Below, one piece after another: positions 1-7,884 of a stretch of DNA of 43,655 nucleotides. The notes beneath the pieces were generated by a model. That model saw only the letters and a list, made by a program, of their open reading frames with translations, ran no database searches and had not been told where the DNA came from. Source of the DNA: an uncultured Alphaproteobacteria bacterium (GTDB lineage: Bacteria > Pseudomonadota > Alphaproteobacteria > CAAHEQ01 > UBA3637). The stretch is taken from positions 1 to 43,655 of the forward strand of contig CALXXW010000001.1 of the NCBI GenBank assembly GCA_944392785.1, written 5' to 3'. Every line of letters starts with the position of its first letter. Within the stretch, counting starts at the first letter, position 1. A program made the position numbers and the translations under genes.

Positions 1-1001
1 GCACTGATACACCACGAGTCTTGTTAGAGAATGGGTATTGTGCTTTGGAAAGCTGTGGGGCGAATCAGTTCCAGAATACCTATGGCGATTGCCGCAGCTG
101 CAGCACTTCATCTGGCTATAAAGCGACGGAGGCCGAATGCGCCAAATGTGATAGCACTGATACACCACGAGTCTTGTTAGAGAATGGGTATTGTGCTTTG
201 GAAAGCTGTGGGGCGAATCAGTTCCGGAATACCTATGGCGATTGCCGCAGCTGCAGCGATTCAACTGGCTGGCCAGCGACCGCGGACGAATGTGCCAAGT
301 GTGATGATACGGATACGCCTCGATTTATGAATACCACCGGCACTTGTTGGAGCTGCAGCACTTCAGGTGGCAATAAGGCGACCGCGGCCGAATGTGCCAA
401 GTGTGATAAGAGTAGCACCCCACGATTTTGGACTACCAATGGCTTTTGCTACCCTTGCAGCTATTCATCTGGCCGAGAGGCGACCGCGACCGAATGTGCC
501 AAGTGTGATGATACGGATACACCTCGATTTATGAGTACCAGTGGCTATTGCTACAGCTGCAGCACCTCAACCAGCGTTTCAACGAGCGCGGACGAATGTG
601 CCAAGTGTGATGACAGCGGGACACCACGCGAGATGAGAAGCGGGATTTGTATTATACCAGGATATTGTTCTGAGGGATTTATGAGTACCACTGGCTCTTG
701 CCGCAGCTGCAGAGATCCATCTGGCCAAAAAGCGACCGCGGAAGAATGTGCCAAGTGTGATGATACGGATACGCCTCGATTTATGAGTGGTAGCACTTGC
801 TACAGCTGCAGCTATTCATCTGGCGTTTCAGCGACCGCGGCCGAGTGTGCCAAGTGTGATAAGAGTGGCACACCACGGTATATGAATGGAAGCTCTTGCA
901 CTAAATGTCCGACAAGTTTAAGTTCCGGCAGCTTGAACACTCGAGACAAGTGTGAATCGTGTCATGGGACATGGAATGCCGGGACAAAGAAATGCTCCTA
1001 A
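1..1001 (+). CDS. Cysteine-rich repeat surface protein, C-terminal part (5' truncated)
   Basis: The reading frame is open from base 3, so the gene starts left of the window; the TTG at 21 lies inside a repeat and is not a start. The visible part is a string of cysteine-rich repeats of about 33 residues. Each has a C-A-K-C pair, then a D-x-x-x-T-P-R segment, then a second C-x-x-C pair (for example CRSC, CYSC). The array ends in a conserved cap containing CESCHGTWN and KKCS. The same repeats and cap occur in the inverted gene at 6193-7572, whose N-terminus is prepilin-like, so this protein probably has a similar surface-anchored architecture (inference). Bases 1-115 and 154-268 are a nearly exact tandem duplication (153-bp period). 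The many paired cysteines suggest disulfide-bonded or metal-binding modules. Function unknown; probably a surface adhesin or structural protein. Confidence 0.85.
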   Translation, partial: TDTPRVLLENGYCALESCGANQFQNTYGDCRSCSTSSGYKATEAECAKCDSTDTPRVLLENGYCALESCGANQFRNTYGDCRSCSDSTGWPATADECAKCDDTDTPRFMNTTGTCWSCSTSGGNKATAAECAKCDKSSTPRFWTTNGFCYPCSYSSGREATATECAKCDDTDTPRFMSTSGYCYSCSTSTSVSTSADECAKCDDSGTPREMRSGICIIPGYCSEGFMSTTGSCRSCRDPSGQKATAEECAKCDDTDTPRFMSGSTCYSCSYSSGVSATAAECAKCDKSGTPRYMNGSSCTKCPTSLSSGSLNTRDKCESCHGTWNAGTKKCS

Positions 1002-1053
1002 CCCCGGAGCCTAGGTCGGGCTTAAAGGGGGAATTTACCCCCTTTAACGCCCG
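829..1053. repeat. Left arm of a long inverted repeat (partner 6139-6362)
   Basis: The last repeat and cap of the cysteine-rich gene plus its downstream hairpin are nearly identical, in inverted orientation, to 6139-6362. By eye only scattered mismatches separate the arms. They bracket parE, the NYN gene and argS. Confidence 0.85.
1017..1053 (+). terminator. Hairpin terminator after the truncated Cys-rich gene
   Basis: CGGGC-TTAAAGGGGG pairs with CCCCCTTTAA-C-GCCCG around an AATTTA loop, leaving a single bulged C. It starts 15 bases after the stop codon. The following T-tract is weak (ATTTGT). The same hairpin is found inverted at 6141-6177. Confidence 0.7.
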
Positions 1054-1092
1054 ATTTGTCAGAATAACAGAAAAAACTCCAGCTTTTTTTGC

Positions 1093-1121
1093 TTGATTTT
1101 TATCTGGGGTCACGCTAAAAT
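1093..1121 (+). promoter_or_regulatory. parE promoter (TTGATT-17-TAAAAT)
   Basis: -35 TTGATT at 1093-1098, a 17-bp spacer, and -10 TAAAAT at 1116-1121. The predicted transcription start (about 1128) is next to the ATG at 1129, and no Shine-Dalgarno sequence is present, so the mRNA is probably leaderless. Confidence 0.65.
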
Positions 1122-1128
1122 AGCGACT

Positions 1129-3117
1129 ATGTCAGATTTATTTAATGCAACACCACTGAAAACAGAGTATTCCGCCAAAGATATTGAAGTCTTGGAAGGC
1201 TTGGATCCCGTTCGGAAACGACCCGGTATGTATATCGGCGGTATCGATGAGCGGGCTTATCATCATTTGGTCGCCGAAATTATCGATAATGCTATGGATG
1301 AGGCTGTCGCCGGATATGCCACAAACATTGATGTGCATTTGGCGGAAAACGGCTATGTCACCATTAAAGATAACGGACGCGGTATTCCGGTCGATCCTCA
1401 TCCTAAATTCCCCGATAAATCCGCTTTGGAGGTGATTACAACCACGCTGCACTCGGGGGGAAAATTCGGTGGAAATGCCTATGCCGTCTCGGGAGGGTTG
1501 CACGGCGTCGGATTGTCGGCCGTGAATGCTTTGTCGGCTCATATGATTATTGAAGTGGCGAAAGATAAAAAATTATATCGGCAAGAGTATCGACAGGGGC
1601 ACCCCGTGACTTCTCTGATCTGTTTAGGACCTGTCAGCAATCGCCGCGGAACCAGCGTTTGTTTCTTACCGGATACAGAAATTTTCGGAGAAACAATCCA
1701 CTTTAAACCGGCAACGCTTTTTCGAATGGCTCGGACAAAAGCTTTTCTTTTTCGCGGTGTCGAAATTCGCTGGTCTTGTGATCCTTCGTTAATAACCGAT
1801 GATGATAAAACTCCTGCAGAGCAAGTTTTAAAATTCCCAAACGGTGTGGCGGATTATTTGGATTATCTGATGAAAGATCGTTCAACCGTGACTTCGAAAC
1901 CTTTTACGGGACGAGTTGACTTTCCGGATAATCAAGGCGCTGTCGAGTGGGCTATTTGTTGGCCGGATGATTATCAAGACGGTTTTTCATATTCATATTG
2001 CAATACGGTTATTACTCCTTTGGGCGGAACACATGAAACGGGATTGCGAGCGGCCTTGACAAAATCTTTGAAGGCCTTTGCGGAAATGAGCGGTAATAAA
2101 AAAGCGGCTGATATGACGGCCGATGATATCTTGGCTACGGCAGGAGTTATGCTGTCCGTGTTTATTCGCGACCCTCAATTTCAGGGGCAAACAAAAGAAA
2201 AATTAGTGACACCGAGTGCGACACGGCTGGTTGAAAACGCTATCAAAGATCCTTTTGATTATTTCTTGAGCCGGGATGTTAAAGGAGCCAATGCTCTGAT
2301 GGACTTCATTGTGGAGCGAATAGAGGATCGTAAACGGAAAAAGAAGGTGCTTGAAACGGCAAGGGCTTCCGCTACCAAAAAATTGCGCTTACCCGGAAAG
2401 TTGGCGGACTGTTCTCATAAATCAATTGAGGGAACCGAGCTTTTCCTTGTGGAAGGGGATTCTGCCGGTGGTTCTGCGAAACAGGCACGCAATCGGGACA
2501 AGCAGGCCATTTTGCCGTTGCGTGGAAAAATTTTGAATGTCATTAGTGCTTCACATGACAAAATCATGGCCAATGAAGAAATCCACGATATGACCGAAGC
2601 TTTGGGATGTGGCCGTCGAGACAAATATAATGAAGCGGCTTTACGTTATGAAAAAATTATTATCATGACAGATGCCGATGTTGATGGGGCACATATTGCC
2701 TCGTTATTGATGTCTTTCTTTTACCAAGAAATGCCGCAACTGATTGAAAATGGGCATTTATTCTTGGCTCTTCCACCTCTTTATCGCCTGACCCAAGGCG
2801 GCAAGTCGATTTATGCGGCCGATGACGAGGAAAAAGACCGCTTAATCAAAACAGAATTTAAAAATGCTAAAAATGTTGAGGTTTCTCGCTTTAAGGGATT
2901 GGGTGAAATGCCGCCGTATCAGCTAAAAGAAACGACAATGGATCCGGAAAAAAGAACGCTTTTACGTGTTGTTATCCCCAGCAAAATGACCGAAGAAGAA
3001 CAGGAAGAGGCAGCCTATACGTCGGATATTGTGACACGCTTGATGGGCAATAAACCCGAGTTTCGTTTCCAATTTATCCAAGAGCATGCTAAGTTCGTTG
3101 AAAATCTGGATATTTAG
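1129..3117 (+). CDS. parE: DNA topoisomerase IV subunit B
   Basis: ATPase subunit of topoisomerase IV, which with ParC decatenates replicated chromosomes. The 662-residue protein shows the GHKL ATPase motifs in order: E50-x3-N54 (AEIIDNAMDEAV), DNGRGIP, and the ATP-lid SGGLHGVGLSAVNALS. The TOPRIM motifs follow: EGDSAGGSA and the metal-binding DADVDGAH. The C-terminal RFKGLGEMPPYQLKETTMDP segment is also typical. Length and the phrase LPGKLADCS favour ParE over GyrB, and the extra TOPRIM insert of proteobacterial GyrB is absent. The ATG at 1129 is chosen because it follows the -10 directly; an in-frame TTG at 1093 lies in the -35 box. The gene stands alone; parC is not in the window. Confidence 0.93.
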   Translation: MSDLFNATPLKTEYSAKDIEVLEGLDPVRKRPGMYIGGIDERAYHHLVAEIIDNAMDEAVAGYATNIDVHLAENGYVTIKDNGRGIPVDPHPKFPDKSALEVITTTLHSGGKFGGNAYAVSGGLHGVGLSAVNALSAHMIIEVAKDKKLYRQEYRQGHPVTSLICLGPVSNRRGTSVCFLPDTEIFGETIHFKPATLFRMARTKAFLFRGVEIRWSCDPSLITDDDKTPAEQVLKFPNGVADYLDYLMKDRSTVTSKPFTGRVDFPDNQGAVEWAICWPDDYQDGFSYSYCNTVITPLGGTHETGLRAALTKSLKAFAEMSGNKKAADMTADDILATAGVMLSVFIRDPQFQGQTKEKLVTPSATRLVENAIKDPFDYFLSRDVKGANALMDFIVERIEDRKRKKKVLETARASATKKLRLPGKLADCSHKSIEGTELFLVEGDSAGGSAKQARNRDKQAILPLRGKILNVISASHDKIMANEEIHDMTEALGCGRRDKYNEAALRYEKIIIMTDADVDGAHIASLLMSFFYQEMPQLIENGHLFLALPPLYRLTQGGKSIYAADDEEKDRLIKTEFKNAKNVEVSRFKGLGEMPPYQLKETTMDPEKRTLLRVVIPSKMTEEEQEEAAYTSDIVTRLMGNKPEFRFQFIQEHAKFVENLDI

Positions 3118-3134
3118 GATTGATGTTGACATTT

Positions 3135-3160
3135 AACCCATTGAGCTGATTGGGTTTTCT
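3135..3160 (+). terminator. Weak terminator hairpin after parE
   Basis: AACCCA (3135-3140) pairs with TGGGTT (3151-3156), followed by TTCT. It is a short stem and only modestly convincing. Confidence 0.4.
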
Positions 3161-3169
3161 ATGAAACTT

Positions 3170-3198
3170 TTGACAAAAAGTCAAAAAGGGTCTATACT
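3170..3198 (+). promoter_or_regulatory. Promoter of NYN-domain gene (TTGACA-17-TATACT)
   Basis: Near-consensus sigma-70 promoter: TTGACA at 3170-3175, 17-bp spacer, TATACT at 3193-3198. The predicted start near 3205 gives a leader of about 25 bases that contains GGAAAG. Confidence 0.8.
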
Positions 3199-3230
3199 GG
3201 TTTTATGTTTAACCTGGAAAGATGATACAT

Positions 3231-4028
3231 ATGAAAATTGCTTATTTAGTTGACGGGGGTTATGTCAAAGCATCCCTAAAAAGAAAAAACGCTTATATCG
3301 GTTGTCAGAATATTTTGAAGTTATTACAGCATATTCGAGCACAATTCCCTTTACAACCTACGGACGATTCGGAGACGATTTATTTTGATTGTCCGCCTTA
3401 TGTCGGAAAATTAAAATCACCCCATCCTTTGACGGGAAAGATAGATGAATATACAGCGCAGGATACCCTTTTAACACAGTTGGAGAGCAACGGCATTACG
3501 GTTGTGCGCGGTCGCTTAAAACATGCGGGATGGAATCTTAAAAAAGAGCTGTTAGGCAATGTTTCAACCATGGCGATGCGAATATATAATGTGTTATCTC
3601 AAAGCAATGCTGCTGCTTTTCAGGATCTGCGAAAATTAGCAGAGAACATTGCTCAAAACGGCCTTTATAAAGAAGATGACTTTGTCCCTGTCTTTCAACA
3701 AAAAAAGGTTGATGGACAGATTATGGATAAAATGACCGATTTAGTGTTGGAAGAGGAAAATTTAAGAGAAATTGTTTTAGTCAGTAATGATTCGGATTTT
3801 GTCGCCAATATCCAAAAGAATAGAGAACGTGCGATAGATCCTCTTAAAATTTCTCTTGTCCACTTGGATGGGCCGGAGATAGCGGTTTCCCACGAATTAG
3901 CTCAACACGTTGATCGTTTGGTGAACATAGATATTCGATCGTTGATGGCGCCGCGCTTATCCCAAGCGCAACGAATTACGTCGTATATGCCGAATTTTAA
4001 AGCCAACAATATGTCGTATACACGCTAA
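3231..4028 (+). CDS. NYN-domain (LabA/PIN-like) protein
   Basis: A 265-residue protein of the NYN/LabA branch of the PIN-like nuclease fold. The N-terminal strand MKIAYLVDGGYVK supplies the first acidic residue (D8). A K-K-V-D-G-x-I-M-D-K segment and the V-S-N-D-S-D-F motif carry the remaining conserved aspartates of the predicted metal site. Family members are predicted RNases or lack characterised substrates, so RNA processing is an inference. The start at 3231 is chosen over the in-frame ATG at 3222 because GGAAAG (3216-3221) is 9 bases upstream of 3231 but touches 3222. It has its own strong promoter and sits between parE and argS without forming an operon with either. Confidence 0.75.
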   Translation: MKIAYLVDGGYVKASLKRKNAYIGCQNILKLLQHIRAQFPLQPTDDSETIYFDCPPYVGKLKSPHPLTGKIDEYTAQDTLLTQLESNGITVVRGRLKHAGWNLKKELLGNVSTMAMRIYNVLSQSNAAAFQDLRKLAENIAQNGLYKEDDFVPVFQQKKVDGQIMDKMTDLVLEEENLREIVLVSNDSDFVANIQKNRERAIDPLKISLVHLDGPEIAVSHELAQHVDRLVNIDIRSLMAPRLSQAQRITSYMPNFKANNMSYTR

Positions 4029-4111
4029 AAAAGGTAGAAGCTTGGAGAGCGGGCGGGCCCTCTTTAAAAGAAGGTGATATTCCCTTATTCTTGAAAGATG
4101 TGTAGAAAGGC

Positions 4112-4140
4112 TTGCTTTTAACAGAAAAATCGCGTAAAAT
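4112..4140 (+). promoter_or_regulatory. argS promoter (TTGCTT-17-TAAAAT)
   Basis: TTGCTT at 4112-4117, 17-bp spacer, TAAAAT at 4135-4140. The leader is about 20 bases with AAGGAG close to the ATG at 4167. Confidence 0.7.
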
Positions 4141-4166
4141 CGACCAAAATAAAAAGGAGAAAACCG

Positions 4167-5930
4167 ATGAATCTGTTGAATCAAATAAAAGCAAAAGTCG
4201 GAGCGGCTTTTGAAGCGGCCGGTTTTGATGCTTCCAACACGTTGGTGCGTCTTTCAGACCGACCGGATATGAGTGATTATCAAGCAAACGGAGCTTTACC
4301 TTTGGCTAAAGCACTGAAACAAAATCCCCGCCAACTGGCTGAAAAAATCGCCTCTTATTTACGGGAAGACCCTCTGTTTGAAACGGTCTCGGTAGATGGT
4401 CCCGGGTTTATTAACTTACGGCTTAATGATGCTCGGTTGGGGCAAGAGGCCTACGCTCTTTTGGCAACGCCGCAAGCCGGTTATGAGCGCCCGGACAAGC
4501 CTAAGACTTTGGTGATTGATTACGGTGGTCCCAATGTGGCGAAGGCTTTACATGTGGGACATATGCGCCCTGCGATTATCGGAGAGGCCATTAAACGGAT
4601 TTGTCGCTTTGTCGGTGATACCGTTATCGGAGACGTGCATTTAGGTGATTGGGGCAAACCTATGGGGCTTTTGATTACCGAGATGCAAGAACGCTATCCG
4701 GATCTGCCATATTTTGACAAGGCGTTTAAAGGCAACTATCCTCAAGAGGCACCGTTTACCGGCCAAGATTTAGAAAACATGTATCCGATTGCCAGTGCTA
4801 AATCCAAAGAAGACGAGGCTTATGCGGCTCGTGCACGCGAAAACACCCGCTTGTTGCAAGAGGGGCATCCGGGGTATCGAGCGTTGTGGCAACAATTCTG
4901 CTGTTTATCTATAGCGGATATCAAGAAGCAGTATGATGAGTTAGGTATAACATTTGATCTTTGGCGGGGTGAAAGCCACGTGCACGATCGATTGCAGCGC
5001 ATGATTGTCCGCTTGCGTGATGAAGGTGTGTTGGTTAAGGATCAAGGGGCTGAGATTATTCCCTTGGGTAAAGCCAAAAGCGGCAATGATTTACCGCCGC
5101 TGATCATGGTCAAATCAGATGGAGCCGTCATGTATGCCGCCACTGACCTGGCAACGATAGAAGAGCGCGTGGAAGAATTTCATCCGGATGCTATTCTGTA
5201 TGTCGTTGATGCTCGTCAAAGTCTACATTTTGAGCAGGTTTTTGCAGGGTCTGAAAAAATCAATCTGGCACCGGGAGTTTCTTTGGAGCATTTAGGTTTC
5301 GGTACCATTAATGGAGCTGATAACAAACCCTATAAAACCCGTTCTGGGGGTGTGCCGACATTACGTTATTTGATAGATATGGCTGTTTCTGCCGCCAAAG
5401 CAAAAATGACTTCCGGCGAAATGGGTCGAGATTTAACGGCCGATGAACAAAGTGATATTGCACGTATTGTCGGTGTTTCCGCTCTTAAGTTTGCCGATTT
5501 GATGAATGAGCGGATGAAGAACTATGTTTTTGATGAAAATAAATTAACTAGCACAGAGGGAAAAACCGGTCCTTATCTTTTATATGCCATGGTACGCATG
5601 AAATCAGTTTTAGAAAAAATGGGCGTATCTTCGACTTTAACGCCCGAGGATGTGATTCATATCTCTGTTGCGCCTGAACGTCAGTTATTGCTGCGTCTTT
5701 ATGCTTTGCCGGATGCGGTACAAACAGCCTATGATAATCGAGCGCCGCATGTTTTATGTGATTATTTGTTTAAATTAGCGCAAGACTTTAATTTATTCTA
5801 TCATGATTGTCCGATAAAGGGAGCCGATGATAGACTTCAAAAATCACGTTTGGCATTAACAAAATACACCTTACACGTTGCACAACGTGTAGCGGACATG
5901 TTGGGATTAGAGGTTCCCGAAAAAATGTAG
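4167..5930 (+). CDS. argS: Arginyl-tRNA synthetase
   Basis: Charges tRNA-Arg with arginine. The 587-residue length is normal for the family. An N-terminal additional domain (about residues 1-90) comes first. The class I catalytic core carries the HIGH-type signature H129-V-G-H132 within GGPNVAKALHVGHMR. A KTRSGGVPTLRYLI segment occupies the region that replaces KMSKS in many ArgS proteins. The C-terminal DALR anticodon-binding domain includes GPYLLYAMVRMKS and FYHDCPI. The start is supported by AAGGAG eight bases upstream. The gene is monocistronic: promoter upstream and hairpin 5986-6010 downstream. Confidence 0.96.
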   Translation: MNLLNQIKAKVGAAFEAAGFDASNTLVRLSDRPDMSDYQANGALPLAKALKQNPRQLAEKIASYLREDPLFETVSVDGPGFINLRLNDARLGQEAYALLATPQAGYERPDKPKTLVIDYGGPNVAKALHVGHMRPAIIGEAIKRICRFVGDTVIGDVHLGDWGKPMGLLITEMQERYPDLPYFDKAFKGNYPQEAPFTGQDLENMYPIASAKSKEDEAYAARARENTRLLQEGHPGYRALWQQFCCLSIADIKKQYDELGITFDLWRGESHVHDRLQRMIVRLRDEGVLVKDQGAEIIPLGKAKSGNDLPPLIMVKSDGAVMYAATDLATIEERVEEFHPDAILYVVDARQSLHFEQVFAGSEKINLAPGVSLEHLGFGTINGADNKPYKTRSGGVPTLRYLIDMAVSAAKAKMTSGEMGRDLTADEQSDIARIVGVSALKFADLMNERMKNYVFDENKLTSTEGKTGPYLLYAMVRMKSVLEKMGVSSTLTPEDVIHISVAPERQLLLRLYALPDAVQTAYDNRAPHVLCDYLFKLAQDFNLFYHDCPIKGADDRLQKSRLALTKYTLHVAQRVADMLGLEVPEKM

Positions 5931-5985
5931 CTTGGGGATAATCTGGCATAGGGATTGAATAGCTTGAACATAGAGGCATGGCTAA

Positions 5986-6010
5986 AAGGGAGAGATAAAA
6001 TCTCTCCCTT
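5986..6010 (+). terminator. Perfect hairpin after argS
   Basis: AAGGGAGAGAT and ATCTCTCCCTT form an 11-bp perfect stem with an AAA loop, 55 bases after the argS stop. No adjacent T-run follows, so termination strength is uncertain; it could act on both strands. Confidence 0.6.
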
Positions 6011-6138
6011 CATTGTGATGTTTTTGGGGCATCAAGCGGTATTCCCTTAACTTCAAAGTTTATCAGAAAGTAAAGATAAGCGCGCTTATGACAAGCAATG
6101 ACACATCAAACCTTAAATCTTTCCTAAATGATAAGCAG

Positions 6139-6362
6139 ATCGGGCGTTAAAGGGGGTAAATTCCCCCTTTAAGCCCGACCAGAGCCCCGGGGTTAGGAGC
6201 ATTTCTTTGTCTCGGCATTCCATGTCCCATGACACGATTGACACTTGTCTTGAGTGTTCAAGCTGCCGGAACTTAAACGTATCGGACATTTATAACAAGA
6301 GCTTCCATTCATATACCGTGGTATGCCACTCTTATCACACTTGGCACATTCGACTTCTGTCG
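6139..6362. repeat. Right arm of the long inverted repeat (partner 829-1053)
   Basis: The reverse complement matches 829-1053 closely through the terminator hairpin, the stop codon, the C-terminal cap and most of the last cysteine-rich repeat. Confidence 0.85.
6141..6177 (-). terminator. Hairpin terminator after the Cys-rich prepilin-like gene
   Basis: Inverted copy of the 1017-1053 hairpin: on the minus strand the CGGGC-TTAAAGGGGG arm pairs with CCCCCTTTAA and GCCCG. It begins 16 bases after the stop of the gene at 6193. Confidence 0.7.
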
Positions 6363-7572
6363 CTGAAACGCCAGATGAATCGCCGCAGCTGCGGCAAGAG
6401 CCAGTGGTAGTCTGGAACTGATTCGCTCCACAGTTAATTAACCCACAATAGTCACCAAACATTTTGCGAGGAGTGCTACTGGCATCACACTTACCACATT
6501 CGGCCTCGATCGCTGAATAGGCATCTGACTCGCTGCAGCTGTAGCAGCGGCCATCGGTACTCAAAAATCTTGGCGTACTACTGTTCGCACACTTGGCACA
6601 TTCGGCCGCGGTCGCTTCTAGGCCATATGAATAGTTGCAGCTCCGGCAATAGCCATTGGTATCCATAAATCGCGGTGTGCTACTCTTATCACACTTGGCA
6701 CATTCGTCCGCGGTCGCTTTATAGCCAGATGAATCGCTGCAACGGACGCAATAGCCATCAGTACTCATAAATCGTAGTGTGCTGCTGCTATCACACTTGG
6801 CACATTCAGCCGCGGTCGCTTCATAGCTCAATGAATAGCTGCAGCTGCGGCAATAGCCATTGGTATCCATAAATCGAGGCGAACGGCTACCATCACATTT
6901 AGAACAGTCTGCGGCATCAGCCAGGAATGAACCATACGCATCACAATCATAACAGGTGCCTCTTGTATCACAGAATTGTGTCATCGAGCAATCATCTCCG
7001 GACCAACCGGCCTCACACGCGCATGACGTGCCGTCCCAGGTACCATGGCCCCAACAATGCTCTTCATTCGGGTCCGGCGTTTCTTCCCCCTCTCCGCCGG
7101 CCACAGCGCCGCTCTTTAAATCATTGGCAAACGCAAATAACATCTCGTTATTACCTTCGCCACAAACCGTATTGTCATCAACGGCAACACCATCCAACAA
7201 AATAGCCGCCGGCATTTGCCAGTTGACGTCTACAACCTTATCACACACCCCTTGCGGTATATCCGATACCGTTAAAGTAAAGAAGCGGTCATCCCCGTTA
7301 TAGGCATTGTCAGCCACCACACCATACTTGCCGTTAATACGACCGTTATCGCCGTATTCCGTCAAGTCAATCTCGTGCCCCGAGATTCGAGCTTGGCTGG
7401 AGGTGATGGCGCGTTTGCGCACCTCGTTTAAAATTTCATTGGCTTCATATTTATCCATAGCCCAACGATAGCCGGCGACGGCACCGATGGACAAGACGCC
7501 CATAATAGCTAACACGCCCAGCATTTCAACCATGCTGCGGCCGGATTCATTGGTGGGTATATGTTTTTTCAT
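6193..7572 (-). CDS. Prepilin-like protein with EGF-like module and cysteine-rich repeats
   Basis: A 459-residue mosaic. Residues 1-40 look like a class III (type IV pilin) signal: a short basic leader, G11 as the cleavage residue, then RSMVE with Glu at mature position +5 (E16) and a hydrophobic helix LGVLAIMGVLSIGAVAGY. Residues to about 155 resemble a pseudopilin globular domain. After an acidic E/D/P linker comes an EGF-like segment with CWGHGTW and CACEAGWSGDDC. About seven cysteine-rich repeats (C-A-K-C, T-P-R, C-R-S-C) and the CQSCHGTWN cap complete the protein, as in the truncated gene at 1-1001. Purine-rich GGAAAGG repeats precede the ATG. A perfect palindrome (7606-7647) lies 33 bases upstream. 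I infer inner-membrane or pilus anchoring with outward display; no function is known. Confidence 0.85.
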   Translation of the reverse strand: MKKHIPTNESGRSMVEMLGVLAIMGVLSIGAVAGYRWAMDKYEANEILNEVRKRAITSSQARISGHEIDLTEYGDNGRINGKYGVVADNAYNGDDRFFTLTVSDIPQGVCDKVVDVNWQMPAAILLDGVAVDDNTVCGEGNNEMLFAFANDLKSGAVAGGEGEETPDPNEEHCWGHGTWDGTSCACEAGWSGDDCSMTQFCDTRGTCYDCDAYGSFLADAADCSKCDGSRSPRFMDTNGYCRSCSYSLSYEATAAECAKCDSSSTLRFMSTDGYCVRCSDSSGYKATADECAKCDKSSTPRFMDTNGYCRSCNYSYGLEATAAECAKCANSSTPRFLSTDGRCYSCSESDAYSAIEAECGKCDASSTPRKMFGDYCGLINCGANQFQTTTGSCRSCGDSSGVSATEVECAKCDKSGIPRYMNGSSCYKCPIRLSSGSLNTQDKCQSCHGTWNAETKKCS

Positions 7573-7605
7573 TGTTTTCCTTTCCTTTCCCCGGTTTTCC
7601 TACAA

Positions 7606-7647
7606 AAAACTGTCACAAAAAAAGGATCCTTTTTTTGTGACAGTTTT
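7606..7647. repeat. 42-bp perfect palindrome, copy 1
   Basis: Perfectly self-complementary around a central GGATCC: AAAACTGTCAC, seven A, GGATCC, seven T, then GTGACAGTTTT. On the minus strand it lies in the leader of the Cys-rich gene and could form a stable hairpin. It may be a bidirectional terminator, an operator or a recombination site. Confidence 0.9.
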
Positions 7648-7714
7648 CGGGGCTGTTTGGGGGTATCCGGAAAAATAAGATTATCCTATTGATAATTCGT
7701 CATAAAAATTATGC

Positions 7715-7743
7715 TTGACACGGTGGGGTAGATGTGCTAAAAA
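7715..7743 (+). promoter_or_regulatory. Rightward promoter between the palindromes (TTGACA-17-TAAAAA)
   Basis: TTGACA at 7715-7720, 17-bp spacer, TAAAAA at 7738-7743. The predicted start (about 7750) falls inside palindrome copy 2, so any transcript would begin within the hairpin or be blocked by a protein bound there. Confidence 0.55.
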
Positions 7744-7746
7744 GTT

Positions 7747-7776
7747 GTCACAAAAAAAGGATCGTTTTTTTGTGAC
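7747..7776. repeat. Near-perfect palindrome, copy 2
   Basis: GTCAC, seven A, GGATCG, seven T, GTGAC. It has the same 30-bp core as copy 1 (7612-7641), differing only at one central base (GGATCG instead of GGATCC). The two cores are 135 bp apart. Confidence 0.9.
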
Positions 7777-7823
7777 ACTTTTTTCCCAGAAATCCGCGGG
7801 GTTCCAAAGAATTTTAGATACTC

Positions 7824-7852
7824 TTGACATGACGGACAAAGCCCTGTATGCT
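7824..7852 (+). promoter_or_regulatory. Esterase promoter (TTGACA-17-TATGCT)
   Basis: TTGACA at 7824-7829, 17-bp spacer, TATGCT at 7847-7852. The leader of about 25 bases contains AGAAGGGGG before the ATG at 7885. Confidence 0.8.
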
Positions 7853-7884
7853 GATTCTATCTTTTATATAAGAAGGGGGAAAAT

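Larger units (their letters stand above)
7573..7884. other. Divergent intergenic region with two palindromes and two rightward promoters
   Basis: A 312-bp gap between the Cys-rich prepilin-like gene (minus) and the esterase gene (plus). It holds two copies of the same palindrome (7606-7647 and 7747-7776), a rightward promoter between them, and the esterase promoter further right. I see no convincing leftward promoter for the Cys-rich gene in the present orientation. Confidence 0.7.

Noticed and set aside
21-23. TTG at 21 as the start of the first Cys-rich gene
   Set aside because: The frame is open to base 3 and the surrounding sequence is an internal repeat duplicated at 154 onward, so the gene begins outside the window.
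7606-7647. Palindrome as the end of an insertion sequence
   Set aside because: No transposase or target-site duplication is visible, and each copy is self-palindromic rather than one half of a terminal inverted repeat.
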